Positions 38,130 through 49,077 are shown, counted from the stretch's first letter. The stretch: 64,000 nt of DNA from Streptomyces ferrugineus (GCF_015160855.1 NZ_CP063373.1:7973001-8037000); one strand, 5' to 3'. The notes: generated from the sequence alone by a model not told the origin. Made by a program: numbers and translations.

Positions 38130-39623
38130 GTGCGCCTGCCCGCCCGCCGTCTGCTCCCCGTCACCGCCGTCGCCGCGGCCTCCGCACTGCTCACCGGCTG
38201 CTTCGCCGGGGCGGAGTCCACTGCGGACGCGGCGGGCGGCAAGCGCATCCGTGTCGCGATGATGCAGCCCCCGCGCTCCGGGCTGTCCCCGCTCTCGGAC
38301 GACGCGTTCAAGCTGTCCCGCTGGTCGACGGCCGAGACCCTGGTGAAACTGGACGCGGACGGGGACGCCCAGCCCGCGCTCGCCACCACGTGGCAGCAGT
38401 CCGGCCGCACCTGGACCTTCGAGATACGCGACGGCGTCACCTTCCACGACGGCACGAAGCTGGACGCGGACGCCGTGGTGCGCTCCCTCACCGAGGCCGC
38501 CACCGCGTCCCCGAAGCCCCGCATCCTCGACGGCGTCGAACTGACCGCGAAGGCCGCCGGGAACAAGGTCACCGTCACGACCGCCACCGAGGACCCCCTG
38601 GTCCCGCAGCGCCTCAGCTCCCCCCAGCTGTCGATCCTGGCGGCGAAGGCGTACCGCGGCAGGGCGGTCGACCCCGTCGGCGCCGGCACCGGCCCCTTCG
38701 AGCTCACGAAGGTGGGCGGCACCGCCTCCGCCACCCTCGACCGCTACGACGCCTACTGGGGCGGCAAGGCCAAGGCCCCCGGCATCGACGTGAAGTTCGT
38801 TCCCGACGGCACCGCCCGCGCGGCGGCGCTGCGCAGCGGCGAGGCCGACATCGTCGAGGCGATCCCGGTCTCCCAGGCCGCGGTCCTCGACCAGGACCTG
38901 ATCACCGAGGTCCCGATGCCGCGCACCAACACCCTCTACCTGAACACCGGGAAGGGCGCCTTCAAGGACGCCTCACTGCGCGCGGCGGCCCGCGAGGCGA
39001 TCGACGCCGAGGCGATCGTGAAGGGCGTGTACGAGGGGCGCGCCGATGTCGCCGAGGGCCTGCTCGGCCCGGCGCTGCCGTGGGCGGCCGAGCTGCGGAA
39101 GCCGGTCACCCGGGGCGCCGAGGCCGGCCGGCCGAACGGCGCCGCGATCACCATCGGGACGTACACCGACCGCTCCGAGATGCCCGAGGTCGCGGCCACG
39201 CTGCAGCAGCAGCTCCAGAAGGCCGGGTTCAAGGTGAAGCTCGACGTCCGCGAGTACACCAACATCGAGTCCGACGCCCTCGCGGGCCGGTTCGACGCGT
39301 TCGTCCTGTCCCGCGCCACCGTCCTCGACTCCGGCGACCCGGCGGCCTACCTCTACAGCGACTTCGCCTCGGGCGGCACCTTCAACCTGTCGCAGTTCAC
39401 GGACAAGGGCGTCGACGAGGCCCTGAAGAAGGCCTCCGACACCGAGGTCGGCGACGCCCGCCGCGCGGCGGTCATCGCGGCCGAGGGCGCCGTGCTCGCC
39501 GCTGACGCGGCCGTGCCGATGCTCCACGAGCGGGTGATCCAGGGCGACGCGGCCGGGGTCGTGGACGCCGCGCACGACCCGCGTGAGCGTGCGCTCGTCA
39601 CGGTGGACACCCACGTCAAGTGA
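38130..39623 (+). CDS. ABC transporter substrate-binding lipoprotein, peptide/nickel family
   Basis: A 497-residue family 5 solute-binding protein. A lipoprotein signal (VAAASALLTGC, Cys near residue 24) precedes the two-lobed binding fold: LSRWSTAETLVKLDADG, WTFEIRDGVTFHDGTKLDADAV, VGTGPFELTKV-like text, AALRSGEADIVEAIPV and NTLYLNTGKGAFKDASLRAA. Members bind peptides, nickel or metallophores. GGAG six bases before GTG 38130 sets the start. The stop overlaps the permease start (GTGA). A Fur/Zur-like palindrome upstream suggests metal-limited expression, pointing to a metallophore or metal-peptide ligand. Confidence 0.88.
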   Translation: MRLPARRLLPVTAVAAASALLTGCFAGAESTADAAGGKRIRVAMMQPPRSGLSPLSDDAFKLSRWSTAETLVKLDADGDAQPALATTWQQSGRTWTFEIRDGVTFHDGTKLDADAVVRSLTEAATASPKPRILDGVELTAKAAGNKVTVTTATEDPLVPQRLSSPQLSILAAKAYRGRAVDPVGAGTGPFELTKVGGTASATLDRYDAYWGGKAKAPGIDVKFVPDGTARAAALRSGEADIVEAIPVSQAAVLDQDLITEVPMPRTNTLYLNTGKGAFKDASLRAAAREAIDAEAIVKGVYEGRADVAEGLLGPALPWAAELRKPVTRGAEAGRPNGAAITIGTYTDRSEMPEVAATLQQQLQKAGFKVKLDVREYTNIESDALAGRFDAFVLSRATVLDSGDPAAYLYSDFASGGTFNLSQFTDKGVDEALKKASDTEVGDARRAAVIAAEGAVLAADAAVPMLHERVIQGDAAGVVDAAHDPRERALVTVDTHVK

Positions 39624-41398
39624 AGTCCGCCGTACGGAAGTCGGTCAGCACGGCCGCGCTGACCCGGATCGTCTGTCTCATCGCCGTCCTGGCCACGGTG
39701 GGCCTGCTCCCCTGGCTCTCCCGCCGGGACCCGGCGCTCACGGTTCTGCGTGCCCGTTCGGCCGAGCAGGAGGCGACCGAGGAGGCCCTCTCCGCGATCC
39801 GCGAGGACCTCGGGCTGGACGCCGGTCCCCTGTCCCTGCTGGGGAGTTGGGCCGCCGACCTGCTGCGCGGCGACTTCGGCACCTCCTGGGTGTCGGGGAC
39901 CGACGTGCTGCCGTCCGTCGTCGCCGGGCTCCAGGTGTCGCTGGGCCTGATGGGCGCGGCCCTCGGCGTGGCGGTCGTGCTGGCCGCCGCGCTGGTGGCG
40001 CCGGTGCTGGTGCGGGGGCGGGGGTCGGCCGGGGCGTTCGCCGCGATGCTGGCCGCCGTTCCCGAGTTCCTGCTGGCCACGGTCGCGCTGCTGGTGTGCG
40101 GGGTGTGGCTGGGGTGGCTGCCGACGGCCGGCTGGGCGGGCCCCGAGTACCTGGTGCTCCCGGCGCTCGCCCTCGGCGTACCGGCGGGCGGTCTGCTGGG
40201 CCGGCTGGCCGCGGACGCGCTGCCCGCCGTACTCGACGAACGGTGGGTGGAGCTGTGGCGGGGCGCCGGGGTGAGCCGGGCCCGGGTCGCCGGGGCGGCG
40301 CTGCGGCGCGTACTGCCGCCGCTGGTCCCGCAGTTCGGGATGGTCGCCGTCGGCCTGACCGGTGGCGCGGTCGCGGTGGAGATGGTGTTCGCGGTGCCCG
40401 GCATCGGCCGTACCGCGCTCGGCGCGGCCAAGTCGCAGGACCTGCCGCTGCTCCAGGGCTCGGTGCTGGCCCTGCTGCTGCTCGGCCTGGTCGCGGGCGC
40501 GGTGGCGGTGGCGGTACGGCGCCGGCTGCTGGGCCCGGCCCTGCGCGACGCGGGGCTGACGCTGCCGCCGGTCCGCCCGGTCCGCGCCCACCCGTCGATC
40601 CCGCTGACGCTCGCCGCCGTGCTGGGCCTGACCATCGGCTGGGGTCTGCTGCGCGACCCGTACACGGTGAACACGGCCGCCCGCCTGGCCGCCCCCTCCT
40701 GGGCGCACCCGCTCGGCACCGACGCCCTCGGCCGCGACGTCCTCGCCCGGCTCGGCCACGGCGCCGCCGCGACGGTCGGCACGGCCGCCGCCATCTGTGC
40801 GCTGAGCCTGCTGGTCGCGCTCGCGCTGGGCTTCCTGCCCGGCGTCGCGACGGGCGCGGCCGACATCGCCAACGCCCTGCCCCCGGTGATCGTCGGCATC
40901 CTGGTCGCCGCGGCGACCGGCCCCGGCACCGGGGGCGCGGCCCTCGCGGTCGCGCTGATCTCCTGGCCGGCGCTGTCCGCACACGCGGCGGCTCTGGTGC
41001 AGGAGGTGAGGGCATCGGCGTTCCTGACCGCCCAACGGGCCATGGGCGCGACCCCGTTGTGGATCCTCACCCGGCACGTCCTGCCGTCCGTCGCCGGCCC
41101 GGTCGCCCGGCACGCCATCCTCCGGCTGCCCGGTATCGCCCTCGCCCTGGCCTCCCTGGGCTTCCTGGGCCTGGGCGCCCAGCCGCCGACGCCCGAGTGG
41201 GGCCTGCTGCTGGACGAGTCCCGCGCCTACGTCGAACGGGCCCCCTGGGCGGCCCTCGCCCCGGCCGTGGCGCTGGCCCTGCTGGCGGGGCTGGCGGTGT
41301 CGGGAGCGGCGTCCGTGCAGGGCCGGAGGGTGAAGCGACCCGCTCCAGTGGATCGCCCCGCTCCGGTGGAGCAGAAGGAGACCTCCGTTGCCGTCTGA
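39620..41398 (+). CDS. Fused two-domain ABC permease (DppB-DppC type)
   Basis: A 592-residue protein joining both permeases of a peptide/nickel importer that are normally separate proteins of about 300 residues. The first half is DppB-like: IREDLGLDAGPLSLLGSWAADLLRGDFGTSW, six helices and the coupling loop WRGAGVSRARVAGAALRRVLPPLVPQ. The second, from about residue 320, is DppC-like: APSWAHPLGTDALGRDVLARLGHG and the coupling loop AQRAMGATPLWILTRHVLPSV. No stop or frameshift separates the halves. The gene overlaps the binding-protein gene by four bases and the first ATPase gene by eleven. Confidence 0.88.
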   Translation: MKSAVRKSVSTAALTRIVCLIAVLATVGLLPWLSRRDPALTVLRARSAEQEATEEALSAIREDLGLDAGPLSLLGSWAADLLRGDFGTSWVSGTDVLPSVVAGLQVSLGLMGAALGVAVVLAAALVAPVLVRGRGSAGAFAAMLAAVPEFLLATVALLVCGVWLGWLPTAGWAGPEYLVLPALALGVPAGGLLGRLAADALPAVLDERWVELWRGAGVSRARVAGAALRRVLPPLVPQFGMVAVGLTGGAVAVEMVFAVPGIGRTALGAAKSQDLPLLQGSVLALLLLGLVAGAVAVAVRRRLLGPALRDAGLTLPPVRPVRAHPSIPLTLAAVLGLTIGWGLLRDPYTVNTAARLAAPSWAHPLGTDALGRDVLARLGHGAAATVGTAAAICALSLLVALALGFLPGVATGAADIANALPPVIVGILVAAATGPGTGGAALAVALISWPALSAHAAALVQEVRASAFLTAQRAMGATPLWILTRHVLPSVAGPVARHAILRLPGIALALASLGFLGLGAQPPTPEWGLLLDESRAYVERAPWAALAPAVALALLAGLAVSGAASVQGRRVKRPAPVDRPAPVEQKETSVAV

Positions 41399-42359
41399 CG
41401 CACTGCTGTCGGTGCACGACCTGCGCATCGCCTTCGACGGAGTCGCGGCCGTACGCGGCCTGACCTTCGACGTCCGCCCGCGCGAAGTCCTCGCCCTCGT
41501 CGGCGAATCGGGCGCGGGCAAGTCCCTCACGGCCCGGGCGCTGCTGGGCATGCTGCCGCGCGGCGCGACGACGAGCGGCACGATCCGGCCGGACCTCGTA
41601 CCCCACCGCGGCCGCCGCATCTCCCTCGTTCCGCAAGATGCCCTGTCCGCCCTCTCCCCCGTGCACCCGGTCGGGGACCAACTGGCCGCCGCCGTACGCT
41701 CGGTGGCCCGCGTCCCGCGCAAGGAGGCCCGGGCCCGCGCGGTCGCCGCCCTCGAACGGGTCGGCATCCCGGATGCCGTACGCAGGGCACGGGCGTATCC
41801 GCACGAGTACTCCGGCGGCATGCGGCAGCGCGCGGTCATCGCCATGGCGACGATCAACGAGCCCGACATCGTCGTCGCCGACGAGCCCACCACCGCCCTG
41901 GACGAGGCCCACCGCGACCAGGTGCTGCGGGTGCTGGCCGAGCGGCGGGAGGCGGTGGGCGCCGCGCTCGTGCTGGTCACCCACGACATGGACGTCGTAC
42001 GGGACCACGCGGACCGCGTGCTGGTCATGTACGCCGGCCGCCTCACCGAACTCGGCCCGGCGGACGAGGTCCTGGGCCGCCCCCGCGCCCCCTACACGGC
42101 GGGCCTGCTGGCCTCCCTCCCTCAGCACGCGCCCCCGGGCCGCCGCCTGCCCGCGCTGCACGGCACCCCTCCCGCCCCCGGCACCCTCCCTCCGGGCTGC
42201 GCCTTCGCCCCCCGCTGCCCGCTGGCGACGGACGCCTGCCGTACGGCGGAACCGGAGCCGCAGGAGGTGGAGGGGCGGCTGGTGGCCTGCGACCGCTGGG
42301 CGGAACTCCCCCACCCGGCCACCCGGTTGTTCCAGGAAGAGGAGCGGCAGCCCGTATGA
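41388..42359 (+). CDS. ABC transporter ATP-binding protein (DppD/NikD type)
   Basis: A 323-residue ATPase. Walker A GESGAGKS near residue 41, Q-loop in LVPQDALSAL, signature EYSGGMRQRAVIAMA, Walker B DIVVADEPTTALD and switch His in LVTHDMDVV. The C-terminal oligopeptide extension with spaced cysteines (PPGCAFAPRCPLATDACRTAEP) is typical. The TTG start at 41388 is preceded by GAAGGAG, and this start is inside the permease 3' end. It works with the next gene as a heterodimer. Confidence 0.92.
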   Translation: MPSDALLSVHDLRIAFDGVAAVRGLTFDVRPREVLALVGESGAGKSLTARALLGMLPRGATTSGTIRPDLVPHRGRRISLVPQDALSALSPVHPVGDQLAAAVRSVARVPRKEARARAVAALERVGIPDAVRRARAYPHEYSGGMRQRAVIAMATINEPDIVVADEPTTALDEAHRDQVLRVLAERREAVGAALVLVTHDMDVVRDHADRVLVMYAGRLTELGPADEVLGRPRAPYTAGLLASLPQHAPPGRRLPALHGTPPAPGTLPPGCAFAPRCPLATDACRTAEPEPQEVEGRLVACDRWAELPHPATRLFQEEERQPV

Positions 42360-43027
42360 GTGACGCCCTGCTCGACGTCCGCGACCTCGTGGTCCGCTAC
42401 GGCGACGCCACCGCCGTCGACCACGTCTCCTTCACCCTGGCCCCCGGCGAGACCCTCGCCCTGAACGGCCCCTCCGGCTGCGGCAAGTCCTCCACGGCCC
42501 TGGCGGTCCTCCAGCTGCGCCGCCCGGCCTCCGGTGAAGTCCGCTTCGAGGGACAGGAGTTGACGACCCTGTCCGAACCCGAACTCCGCCCGATCCGCCC
42601 GCGGATGCAGCCGGTCTTCCAGGACCCGTACGGTTCGCTCAGCCCTCGCCACAGGATCCGCGACGCGGTGGCGGAACCACTGCGGATCCAGGGCCGCCGG
42701 CCCACCCCCGACCAGGTGGCCGAGCTCCTGGACCGGGTGGGCCTGGACCCGGCGTACGGCGACCGCCGGCCGCACGAGCTCTCCGGCGGCCAGTGCCAAC
42801 GCGCCGGAATCGCCCGCGCGCTGGCCTGCGAACCCCACCTGCTGGTCCTCGACGAACCGGTCTCGTCCCTCGACCCCTCCATCCGGGCCGGCGTGCTGAA
42901 CCTGCTCGCCGACCTCCAGGACGACCTCGGCCTCGGCTACCTGTTCATCTGCCACGACCGGGCGGTCGTACGACGTTTCGCGGACCGGGTGATGGAGATG
43001 CGGGACGGGCGGGTCATTTCCGGGTAG
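42356..43027 (+). CDS. ABC transporter ATP-binding protein (DppF/NikE type)
   Basis: A 223-residue ATPase. Walker A NGPSGCGKSS, Q-loop PVFQDPYGSLSPRHRI, signature ELSGGQCQRAGIARAL, Walker B HLLVLDEPVSSLD and FICHDRAVVRRF. Shorter than usual because it lacks the C-terminal oligopeptide extension; the NikE-like set is of similar length. ATGA overlap with the preceding gene. Completes the importer operon, so all parts (binding protein, fused permeases, two ATPases) are present. Confidence 0.92.
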   Translation: MSDALLDVRDLVVRYGDATAVDHVSFTLAPGETLALNGPSGCGKSSTALAVLQLRRPASGEVRFEGQELTTLSEPELRPIRPRMQPVFQDPYGSLSPRHRIRDAVAEPLRIQGRRPTPDQVAELLDRVGLDPAYGDRRPHELSGGQCQRAGIARALACEPHLLVLDEPVSSLDPSIRAGVLNLLADLQDDLGLGYLFICHDRAVVRRFADRVMEMRDGRVISG

Positions 43028-43555
43028 CGGCCTCGAGACCGTCATGAGGGTCGTTTAGAACCTGCCGAGGGTGTCCAGGGCCCGGTCCGAGACCTCCTCC
43101 TCCGGAACACCCACCATGACAGCGCGACGAGAGCGCGCTCGGCGTCCCGCTGCTGCCGCACCAGGCGATCACGCACCGCGGGCAGCTGGTCCCCCATGGC
43201 CACGATCTCGATGCTGAGGCGCCACATCGACCCCGGCCCCTTCATGGTGCCGATGACGTCCGCCCACACCTGGCGGCCTCGGGCCCCGGGCTGCTGGCCC
43301 TCGCGGTACGGACTCGATGGTGCTGGTCGCGTGCGCGGTCATCGCCGTCGGGAGTGTCGTGGTGATGTCCCAGATCGTGGACCTGGCGATGGGCACCGCC
43401 ACGAGATCCCGGCATCAGCGCCGGACGTGGCACGCGAGACGCTGGGCGGAGCGCTGGCGGCGGTCGCGCTGCGGTGGGTCGAGGTGTGGGAGCCCGCGTG
43501 CGAAACGCCGGACGAGCCGAGTCGCCTCAGCCCGTCCGGCGTGTGAGTCGGTCTC
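43028..43555. pseudogene. Decayed intergenic region with gene fragments
   Basis: No intact gene is visible in 528 bases. In the plus frame 43400-43470 the text PASAPDVARETLGGALAAVA resembles the loop before the last helices of EmrB/QacA-type MFS exporters. A nearby plus frame at 43317 gives a hydrophobic stretch VLVACAVIAVGSVVVMSQIV. On the minus strand 43042-43285 encodes MWRLSIEIVAMGDQLPAVR, coding-like but unrecognised. The pieces lie in different frames and orders, so this reads as rearranged remnants. Confidence 0.35.
43505..43542 (-). terminator. serA terminator
   Basis: A 10-bp perfect stem, ACGCCGGACG (43505-43514) with CGTCCGGCGT (43533-43542), lies 14 bases after the serA stop. This GCCGGACG...CGTCCGGC form is a common Streptomyces terminator. 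Confidence 0.65.
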
Positions 43556-45145
43556 TCAGACCAGGTTCACCGAGCGAGCCGACGTCGCCCCGATCTCCTC
43601 GGCCACCTCGGTCAGCACCGCCTGGGTCACCGTGTCGTCGACCGTCAGGACCGCCAGCGCCTCGCCGCCGGCCACCGACCGCGACACCTGCATACCGGCG
43701 ATGTTGATCCCGGCCTCACCGAAGATCCGGCCGACCGTGCCGACGACACCGGGACGGTCCTCGTACTTGAGGACGACCATGTGGTCGGCCAGCGCGAGGT
43801 CCACGTCGTACTCGCCGACCGCGACGATCTTCTGCAGGTGCTTGGGCCCGGCCAGCGTGCCGGACACCGACACCTCCTCGCCGCCCGCGAGCGTGCCGCG
43901 CACGGTCACGACGTTGCGGTGGTCGGTGGCCTCCGAGCTGGTCGTCAGCCGCACCTCGACACCGCGCTCCTGCGCGAACAGCGGGGCGTTGACGTACGAC
44001 ACCGTCTCGTCGACGACGTCCTCGAAGACACCCTTGAGGGCGCTGAGCTCCAGCACCTTCACATCGTGCTGGGTGATCTCGCCGTACACCTCGACGTCGA
44101 GGCGGACCGCGACCTCACCGGCGAGCGCCGTGAAGATGCGGCCGAGGCGCTCGGCGAGCGGCAGACCCGGCTTGACGTCCTCGGCGATGACACCGCCCTG
44201 GACGTTCACCGCGTCGGGCACGAGCTCACCGGCGAGGGCGAGGCGCACCGAGCGGGCGACGGCGATGCCGGCCTTTTCCTGCGCCTCGTCGGTGGAGGCA
44301 CCGAGGTGCGGGGTGGACACGACCTGGTCGAACTCGAACAGCGGGGAGTCCGTGCAGGGCTCCTTCGCGTACACGTCGAGGCCGGCACCGGCGACCCGGC
44401 CCTCCTTCAGCGCCGAGTACAGCGCCTCCTCGTCGACGATGCCGCCGCGCGCGGCGTTGACGATGCGCACGCTCGGCTTGACCTTGCGCAGCGCCTCGTC
44501 GCCGATGAGGCCGAGGGTCTCGGGGGTCTTGGGCAGGTGGACGGTGATGAAGTCGGAGACCTCGAGCAGCTCGTCCAGCGACAGCACCTTGACGCCCATC
44601 TGCGCGGCGCGCGCGGGCTGCACATAGGGGTCGTAGGCGACGACCTTCATGCCGAAGGCGGACATGCGCTGCGCGACGAGCGCGCCGATGCGGCCGAGGC
44701 CGACCACGCCGAGGGTCTTCTCGGCGAGCTCCACTCCGGTGTACTTGCTGCGCTTCCACTCGCCGTTCTTCAGCGCGGCGTTGGCCTGCGGGATGTTGCG
44801 GGCGGTGGCGAGCAGCAGACCACAGGCCAGCTCGGCGGCGGTCACGATGTTCGAGGTGGGGGCGTTGACGACCATCACGCCGGCCTTGGTGGCGGCGGAG
44901 ACGTCGACGTTGTCCAGGCCGACGCCGGCTCGTGCGACGACCTTGAGCTTGTTCGCGGCGGCGATCGCCTCGGCGTCGACCTTGGTGGCGGAGCGGATCA
45001 GGATCGCGTCCACGTCGGCGATGGCGGGCAGCAGGGCGGCCCGGTCGGCGCCGTTGCAGTGCCGGATCTCGAAGTCCGGACCGAGCGCGTCCACGGTTGC
45101 GGGCGAAAGCTCTTCAGCGATGAGTACGACGGGTTTCGAGCTCAC
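43556..45145 (-). CDS. serA: D-3-phosphoglycerate dehydrogenase
   Basis: A 529-residue enzyme, first step of serine synthesis. Catalytic region: VVARAGVGLDNVDVSAATKAGVMVVNAP. NAD motif: GVVGLGRIGALVAQRM. The Arg, Glu and His catalytic residues lie in NAARGGIVDE, GLDVYAKEP and STPHLGAS. The long C-terminal half holds the intervening domain (from QGGVIAEDVKPGLPLAERL) and an ACT domain (HMVVLKYEDRPGVVGTVGRIFGEAGINIAGMQVSR), the form subject to serine inhibition in mycobacteria. GTG 45145 follows GAGGA at good spacing; longer readings lack family support. Confidence 0.95.
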   Translation of the reverse strand: MSSKPVVLIAEELSPATVDALGPDFEIRHCNGADRAALLPAIADVDAILIRSATKVDAEAIAAANKLKVVARAGVGLDNVDVSAATKAGVMVVNAPTSNIVTAAELACGLLLATARNIPQANAALKNGEWKRSKYTGVELAEKTLGVVGLGRIGALVAQRMSAFGMKVVAYDPYVQPARAAQMGVKVLSLDELLEVSDFITVHLPKTPETLGLIGDEALRKVKPSVRIVNAARGGIVDEEALYSALKEGRVAGAGLDVYAKEPCTDSPLFEFDQVVSTPHLGASTDEAQEKAGIAVARSVRLALAGELVPDAVNVQGGVIAEDVKPGLPLAERLGRIFTALAGEVAVRLDVEVYGEITQHDVKVLELSALKGVFEDVVDETVSYVNAPLFAQERGVEVRLTTSSEATDHRNVVTVRGTLAGGEEVSVSGTLAGPKHLQKIVAVGEYDVDLALADHMVVLKYEDRPGVVGTVGRIFGEAGINIAGMQVSRSVAGGEALAVLTVDDTVTQAVLTEVAEEIGATSARSVNLV

Positions 45146-45389
45146 GTGAGTCCTCACATGTCCAATGCGGACGGCCGTCCCGACGGCCGCAGGCGGTGGA
45201 GGGAAGCGGCGCCGGAGAAGGGCGGCGTGGGGACGTGCCCGCACTTCTTCGGTGTCGCTGGGCCGCGTGGAAGACGCACGACGCTGTGGGCCTGACGCGT
45301 ATGTTGTGCGCCAGTGTAGTGGCGCGGCGGAGGCCGTCTTGCGCCTCAGCGGAAGGATCACCCGTCCGAGATCCGACGGGTTGGACAAA

Positions 45390-45416
45390 GGGGCCGGAGC
45401 AGCGCGCTCCGGCCCC
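45390..45416 (-). terminator. ilvC terminator
   Basis: A perfect 11-bp stem, GGGGCCGGAGC (45390-45400) with GCTCCGGCCCC (45406-45416), five-base loop, then TTTG on the minus strand, 12 bases after the ilvC stop. It separates the ilvBNC unit from serA. Confidence 0.75.
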
Positions 45417-45428
45417 GTCGGGCGAGGC

Positions 45429-46532
<1,104 letters not shown>

Positions 46533-46556
46533 TCACCCGACCGCCCGAACACGGCC

Positions 46557-47081
46557 CTATGCCGACCGGTCCAGCGCCCGCAGCGAGCGGTCCGTGATCG
46601 AGCGCGCGCCGCGGCCGATCGCGATGGTGCCGGACTGGACGAGCTCCTTGATGCCGTACGGCTCCAGCATCTTCAGCATGGCGGACAGCTTGTCGCTGGA
46701 GCCGGTGGCCTCGATGGTGACGGCCTCCGGGGAGACGTCGACGGTCTTGGCGCGGAACAGCTGGACGATCTCGACGATCTGGGAGCGCGTCTCGTTGTCG
46801 GCGCGCACCTTCACCAGGACGAGTTCGCGCTGAACGGCCTGTCCCGGCTCCAGCTCGACGATCTTCAGCACGTTGACGAGCTTGTTGAGCTGCTTGGTCA
46901 CCTGCTCCAGCGGCAGGTCCTCGACGTTCACCACGATGGTGATGCGGGAGATGTCGGGGTGCTCGGTGACACCGACCGCGAGGGAGTCGATGTTGAAGCC
47001 GCGGCGCGAGAACAGGGCGGCGATCCGGGCCAGGATGCCCGGGGTGTTCTCCACCAGGACGGAGAGCGTGTGCTTGGACAT
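46557..47081 (-). CDS. ilvN: Acetolactate synthase small (regulatory) subunit
   Basis: A 174-residue regulatory subunit. The N-terminal ACT domain MSKHTLSVLVENTPGILARIAALFSRRGFNIDSLAVGVTEHPDIS binds valine for feedback inhibition. The C-terminal part (PGQAVQRELVLVKVRADNETRSQIVEIVQLFRAKTVDVSPE) is typical. It follows ilvB by 31 bases and is co-transcribed. Confidence 0.96.
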   Translation of the reverse strand: MSKHTLSVLVENTPGILARIAALFSRRGFNIDSLAVGVTEHPDISRITIVVNVEDLPLEQVTKQLNKLVNVLKIVELEPGQAVQRELVLVKVRADNETRSQIVEIVQLFRAKTVDVSPEAVTIEATGSSDKLSAMLKMLEPYGIKELVQSGTIAIGRGARSITDRSLRALDRSA

Positions 47082-47112
47082 GGTCTTTACGTCTCTCTCT
47101 TACGTCTCTCGC

Positions 47113-48963
47113 TCAGTCGTCTTCGTTGTCGCCGAAGTCGGGGCGGACGTCCCGGGCGGCCATGATCTCGTCGTTGGAAGTGCCGGCGGCGACCATCGGC
47201 CACACCATCGCGTCCTCGTGGACGATGAAGTCCACGACGACCGGGCGGTCGTTGATGGAGTTCGCCTCCTCGATGACCTTGTCGAGGTCGGCCGGCGACT
47301 CGCAGCGGATCGCGTAGCAGCCCATGGCCTCGGACAGCTTCACGAAGTCGGGGACGCGGGTGCCGGCGCTCGGCTGCTTGCCGTCGGCCTCCGGGCCGCT
47401 GTGCAGCACGGTGTTGGAGTAGCGCTGGTTGTAGAACAGCGTCTGCCACTGGCGGACCATCCCGAGGGCACCGTTGTTGATGATGGCGACCTTGATCGGG
47501 ATGTTGTTCAGGGCGCAGGTGGTCAGCTCCTGATTGGTCATCTGGAAGCAGCCGTCGCCGTCGATCGCCCACACCGTCTGCTGCGGCGCTCCGGCCTTGG
47601 CGCCCATCGCGGCCGGCACCGCGTAGCCCATCGTCCCGGCGCCGCCGGAGTTCAGCCAGGTGGCGGGCTTGTCGTACTGGATGAAGTGCGCGGCCCACAT
47701 CTGGTGCTGGCCGACGCCCGCCGCGAAGATCGTGCCCTCCGGGGCGAGCTGGCCGATCCTCTCGATGACCTGCTGCGGGGACAGCGAGCCGTCCTCGGGC
47801 TGGTCGTAGCCCAGCGGATAGGTCTCCCGCCACCGCGACAGGTCCTTCCACCAGGCGCTGTAGTCGCCCTGATGGCCCTCGGCGTGCTCCTTCTGCACCG
47901 CCTGGACCAGATCGGCGATGACCTCCCGGGCATCCCCCACGATCGGCACGTCGGCGGCACGGTTCTTGCCGATCTCGGCCGGGTCGATGTCGGCGTGCAC
48001 GATCTTGGCGTACGGGGCGAAGCTGTCCAGCTTGCCGGTGACACGGTCGTCGAAGCGGGCTCCGAGGGCGACGATCAGGTCGGCCTTCTGCAGCGCGGTG
48101 ACGGCGGTGACCGCACCGTGCATGCCCGGCATTCCCACGTGCAGCGGGTGGCCGTCGGGGAATGCGCCGAGCGCCATCAGGGTGGTGGTGACGGGCGCTC
48201 CGGTCAGTTCCGCCAGGACCTTCAGCTCGGCGGTGGCGCCGGACTTGATGACACCGCCGCCGACGTAGAGGACGGGCCGCTTGGCGGCGGTGATCAGCTT
48301 GGCGGCCTCACGGATCTGCTTGGCGTGCGGCTTGGTGACGGGCCGGTAGCCGGGCAGGTCCATGGCGGGCGGCCAGGAGAAGGTGGTCTTCGCCTGGAGG
48401 GCGTCCTTGGCGATGTCGACGAGAACCGGGCCGGGGCGGCCGGTGGCGGCGATGTGGAACGCCTGCGCGATCACCCGCGGAATGTCCTCGGCCCGGGTGA
48501 CCAGGAAGTTGTGCTTGGTGACCGGCATCGTGATGCCCACGATGTCCGCCTCCTGGAAGGCGTCCGTGCCGATCGCCTTGGAGGCGACCTGCCCGGTGAT
48601 CGCCACCAGCGGCACCGAGTCCATGTGCGCGTCCGCGATCGGCGTGACCAGGTTGGTGGCGCCGGGGCCGGAGGTCGCCATACAGACACCGACCTTGCCG
48701 GTGGCCTGCGCGTAACCCGTGGCCGCGTGGCCGGCCCCCTGCTCATGGCGGACCAGGACATGACGCACTCGGGTGGAGTCCATCAGCGGGTCGTACGCCG
48801 GAAGGATCGCACCACCGGGAATGCCGAATACCGTGTCGGCGCCGACCTCCTCGAGCGAACGGATGAGGGACTGCGCACCCGTGACGTGTTCGGGGGCGGA
48901 CTGGTGTCCTCCGGATCGGGGCCGCGGCTGCGGGTGATGGGCCCCGGTGGCCTGCTCGGTCAT
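47113..48963 (-). CDS. ilvB: Acetolactate synthase large subunit
   Basis: A 616-residue thiamine-diphosphate enzyme, first shared step of Val, Leu and Ile synthesis. ThDP catalytic Glu region: [23 protein letters not shown]. Central FAD domain includes [36 protein letters not shown]. ThDP/Mg motif: [33 protein letters not shown]. It starts the ilvBNC unit and is preceded by a leader peptide and attenuator. ATG 48963 (MTEQ) is preferred; ATG 48969 is two codons earlier. Confidence 0.96.
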   Translation of the reverse strand: MTEQATGAHHPQPRPRSGGHQSAPEHVTGAQSLIRSLEEVGADTVFGIPGGAILPAYDPLMDSTRVRHVLVRHEQGAGHAATGYAQATGKVGVCMATSGPGATNLVTPIADAHMDSVPLVAITGQVASKAIGTDAFQEADIVGITMPVTKHNFLVTRAEDIPRVIAQAFHIAATGRPGPVLVDIAKDALQAKTTFSWPPAMDLPGYRPVTKPHAKQIREAAKLITAAKRPVLYVGGGVIKSGATAELKVLAELTGAPVTTTLMALGAFPDGHPLHVGMPGMHGAVTAVTALQKADLIVALGARFDDRVTGKLDSFAPYAKIVHADIDPAEIGKNRAADVPIVGDAREVIADLVQAVQKEHAEGHQGDYSAWWKDLSRWRETYPLGYDQPEDGSLSPQQVIERIGQLAPEGTIFAAGVGQHQMWAAHFIQYDKPATWLNSGGAGTMGYAVPAAMGAKAGAPQQTVWAIDGDGCFQMTNQELTTCALNNIPIKVAIINNGALGMVRQWQTLFYNQRYSNTVLHSGPEADGKQPSAGTRVPDFVKLSEAMGCYAIRCESPADLDKVIEEANSINDRPVVVDFIVHEDAMVWPMVAAGTSNDEIMAARDVRPDFGDNEDD

Positions 48964-49043
48964 CGGCATTCTCTTCTCGATGCTGAGGGTTTTTGCGAAG
49001 TTTGAGCGGAGTTTCGATGCTGCACGACTGGCGCCTGTGCAAC

Positions 49044-49077
49044 AAAAAACCCCTCGTGCCATAAGGCAAGCGAGGGG
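49044..49077 (-). terminator. ilvB attenuator
   Basis: On the minus strand CCCCTCG (49077-49071), a two-base bulge, TGCC/GGCA inner arms and CGAGGGG (49056-49050) are followed by six T residues (49049-49044). The terminator lies between the leader peptide and ilvB, as in known ilvB attenuators. Confidence 0.82.

Noticed and set aside
39353..42046. A long minus-strand frame opposite the ABC importer
   Set aside because: Antisense to three overlapping genes with diagnostic ABC motifs.
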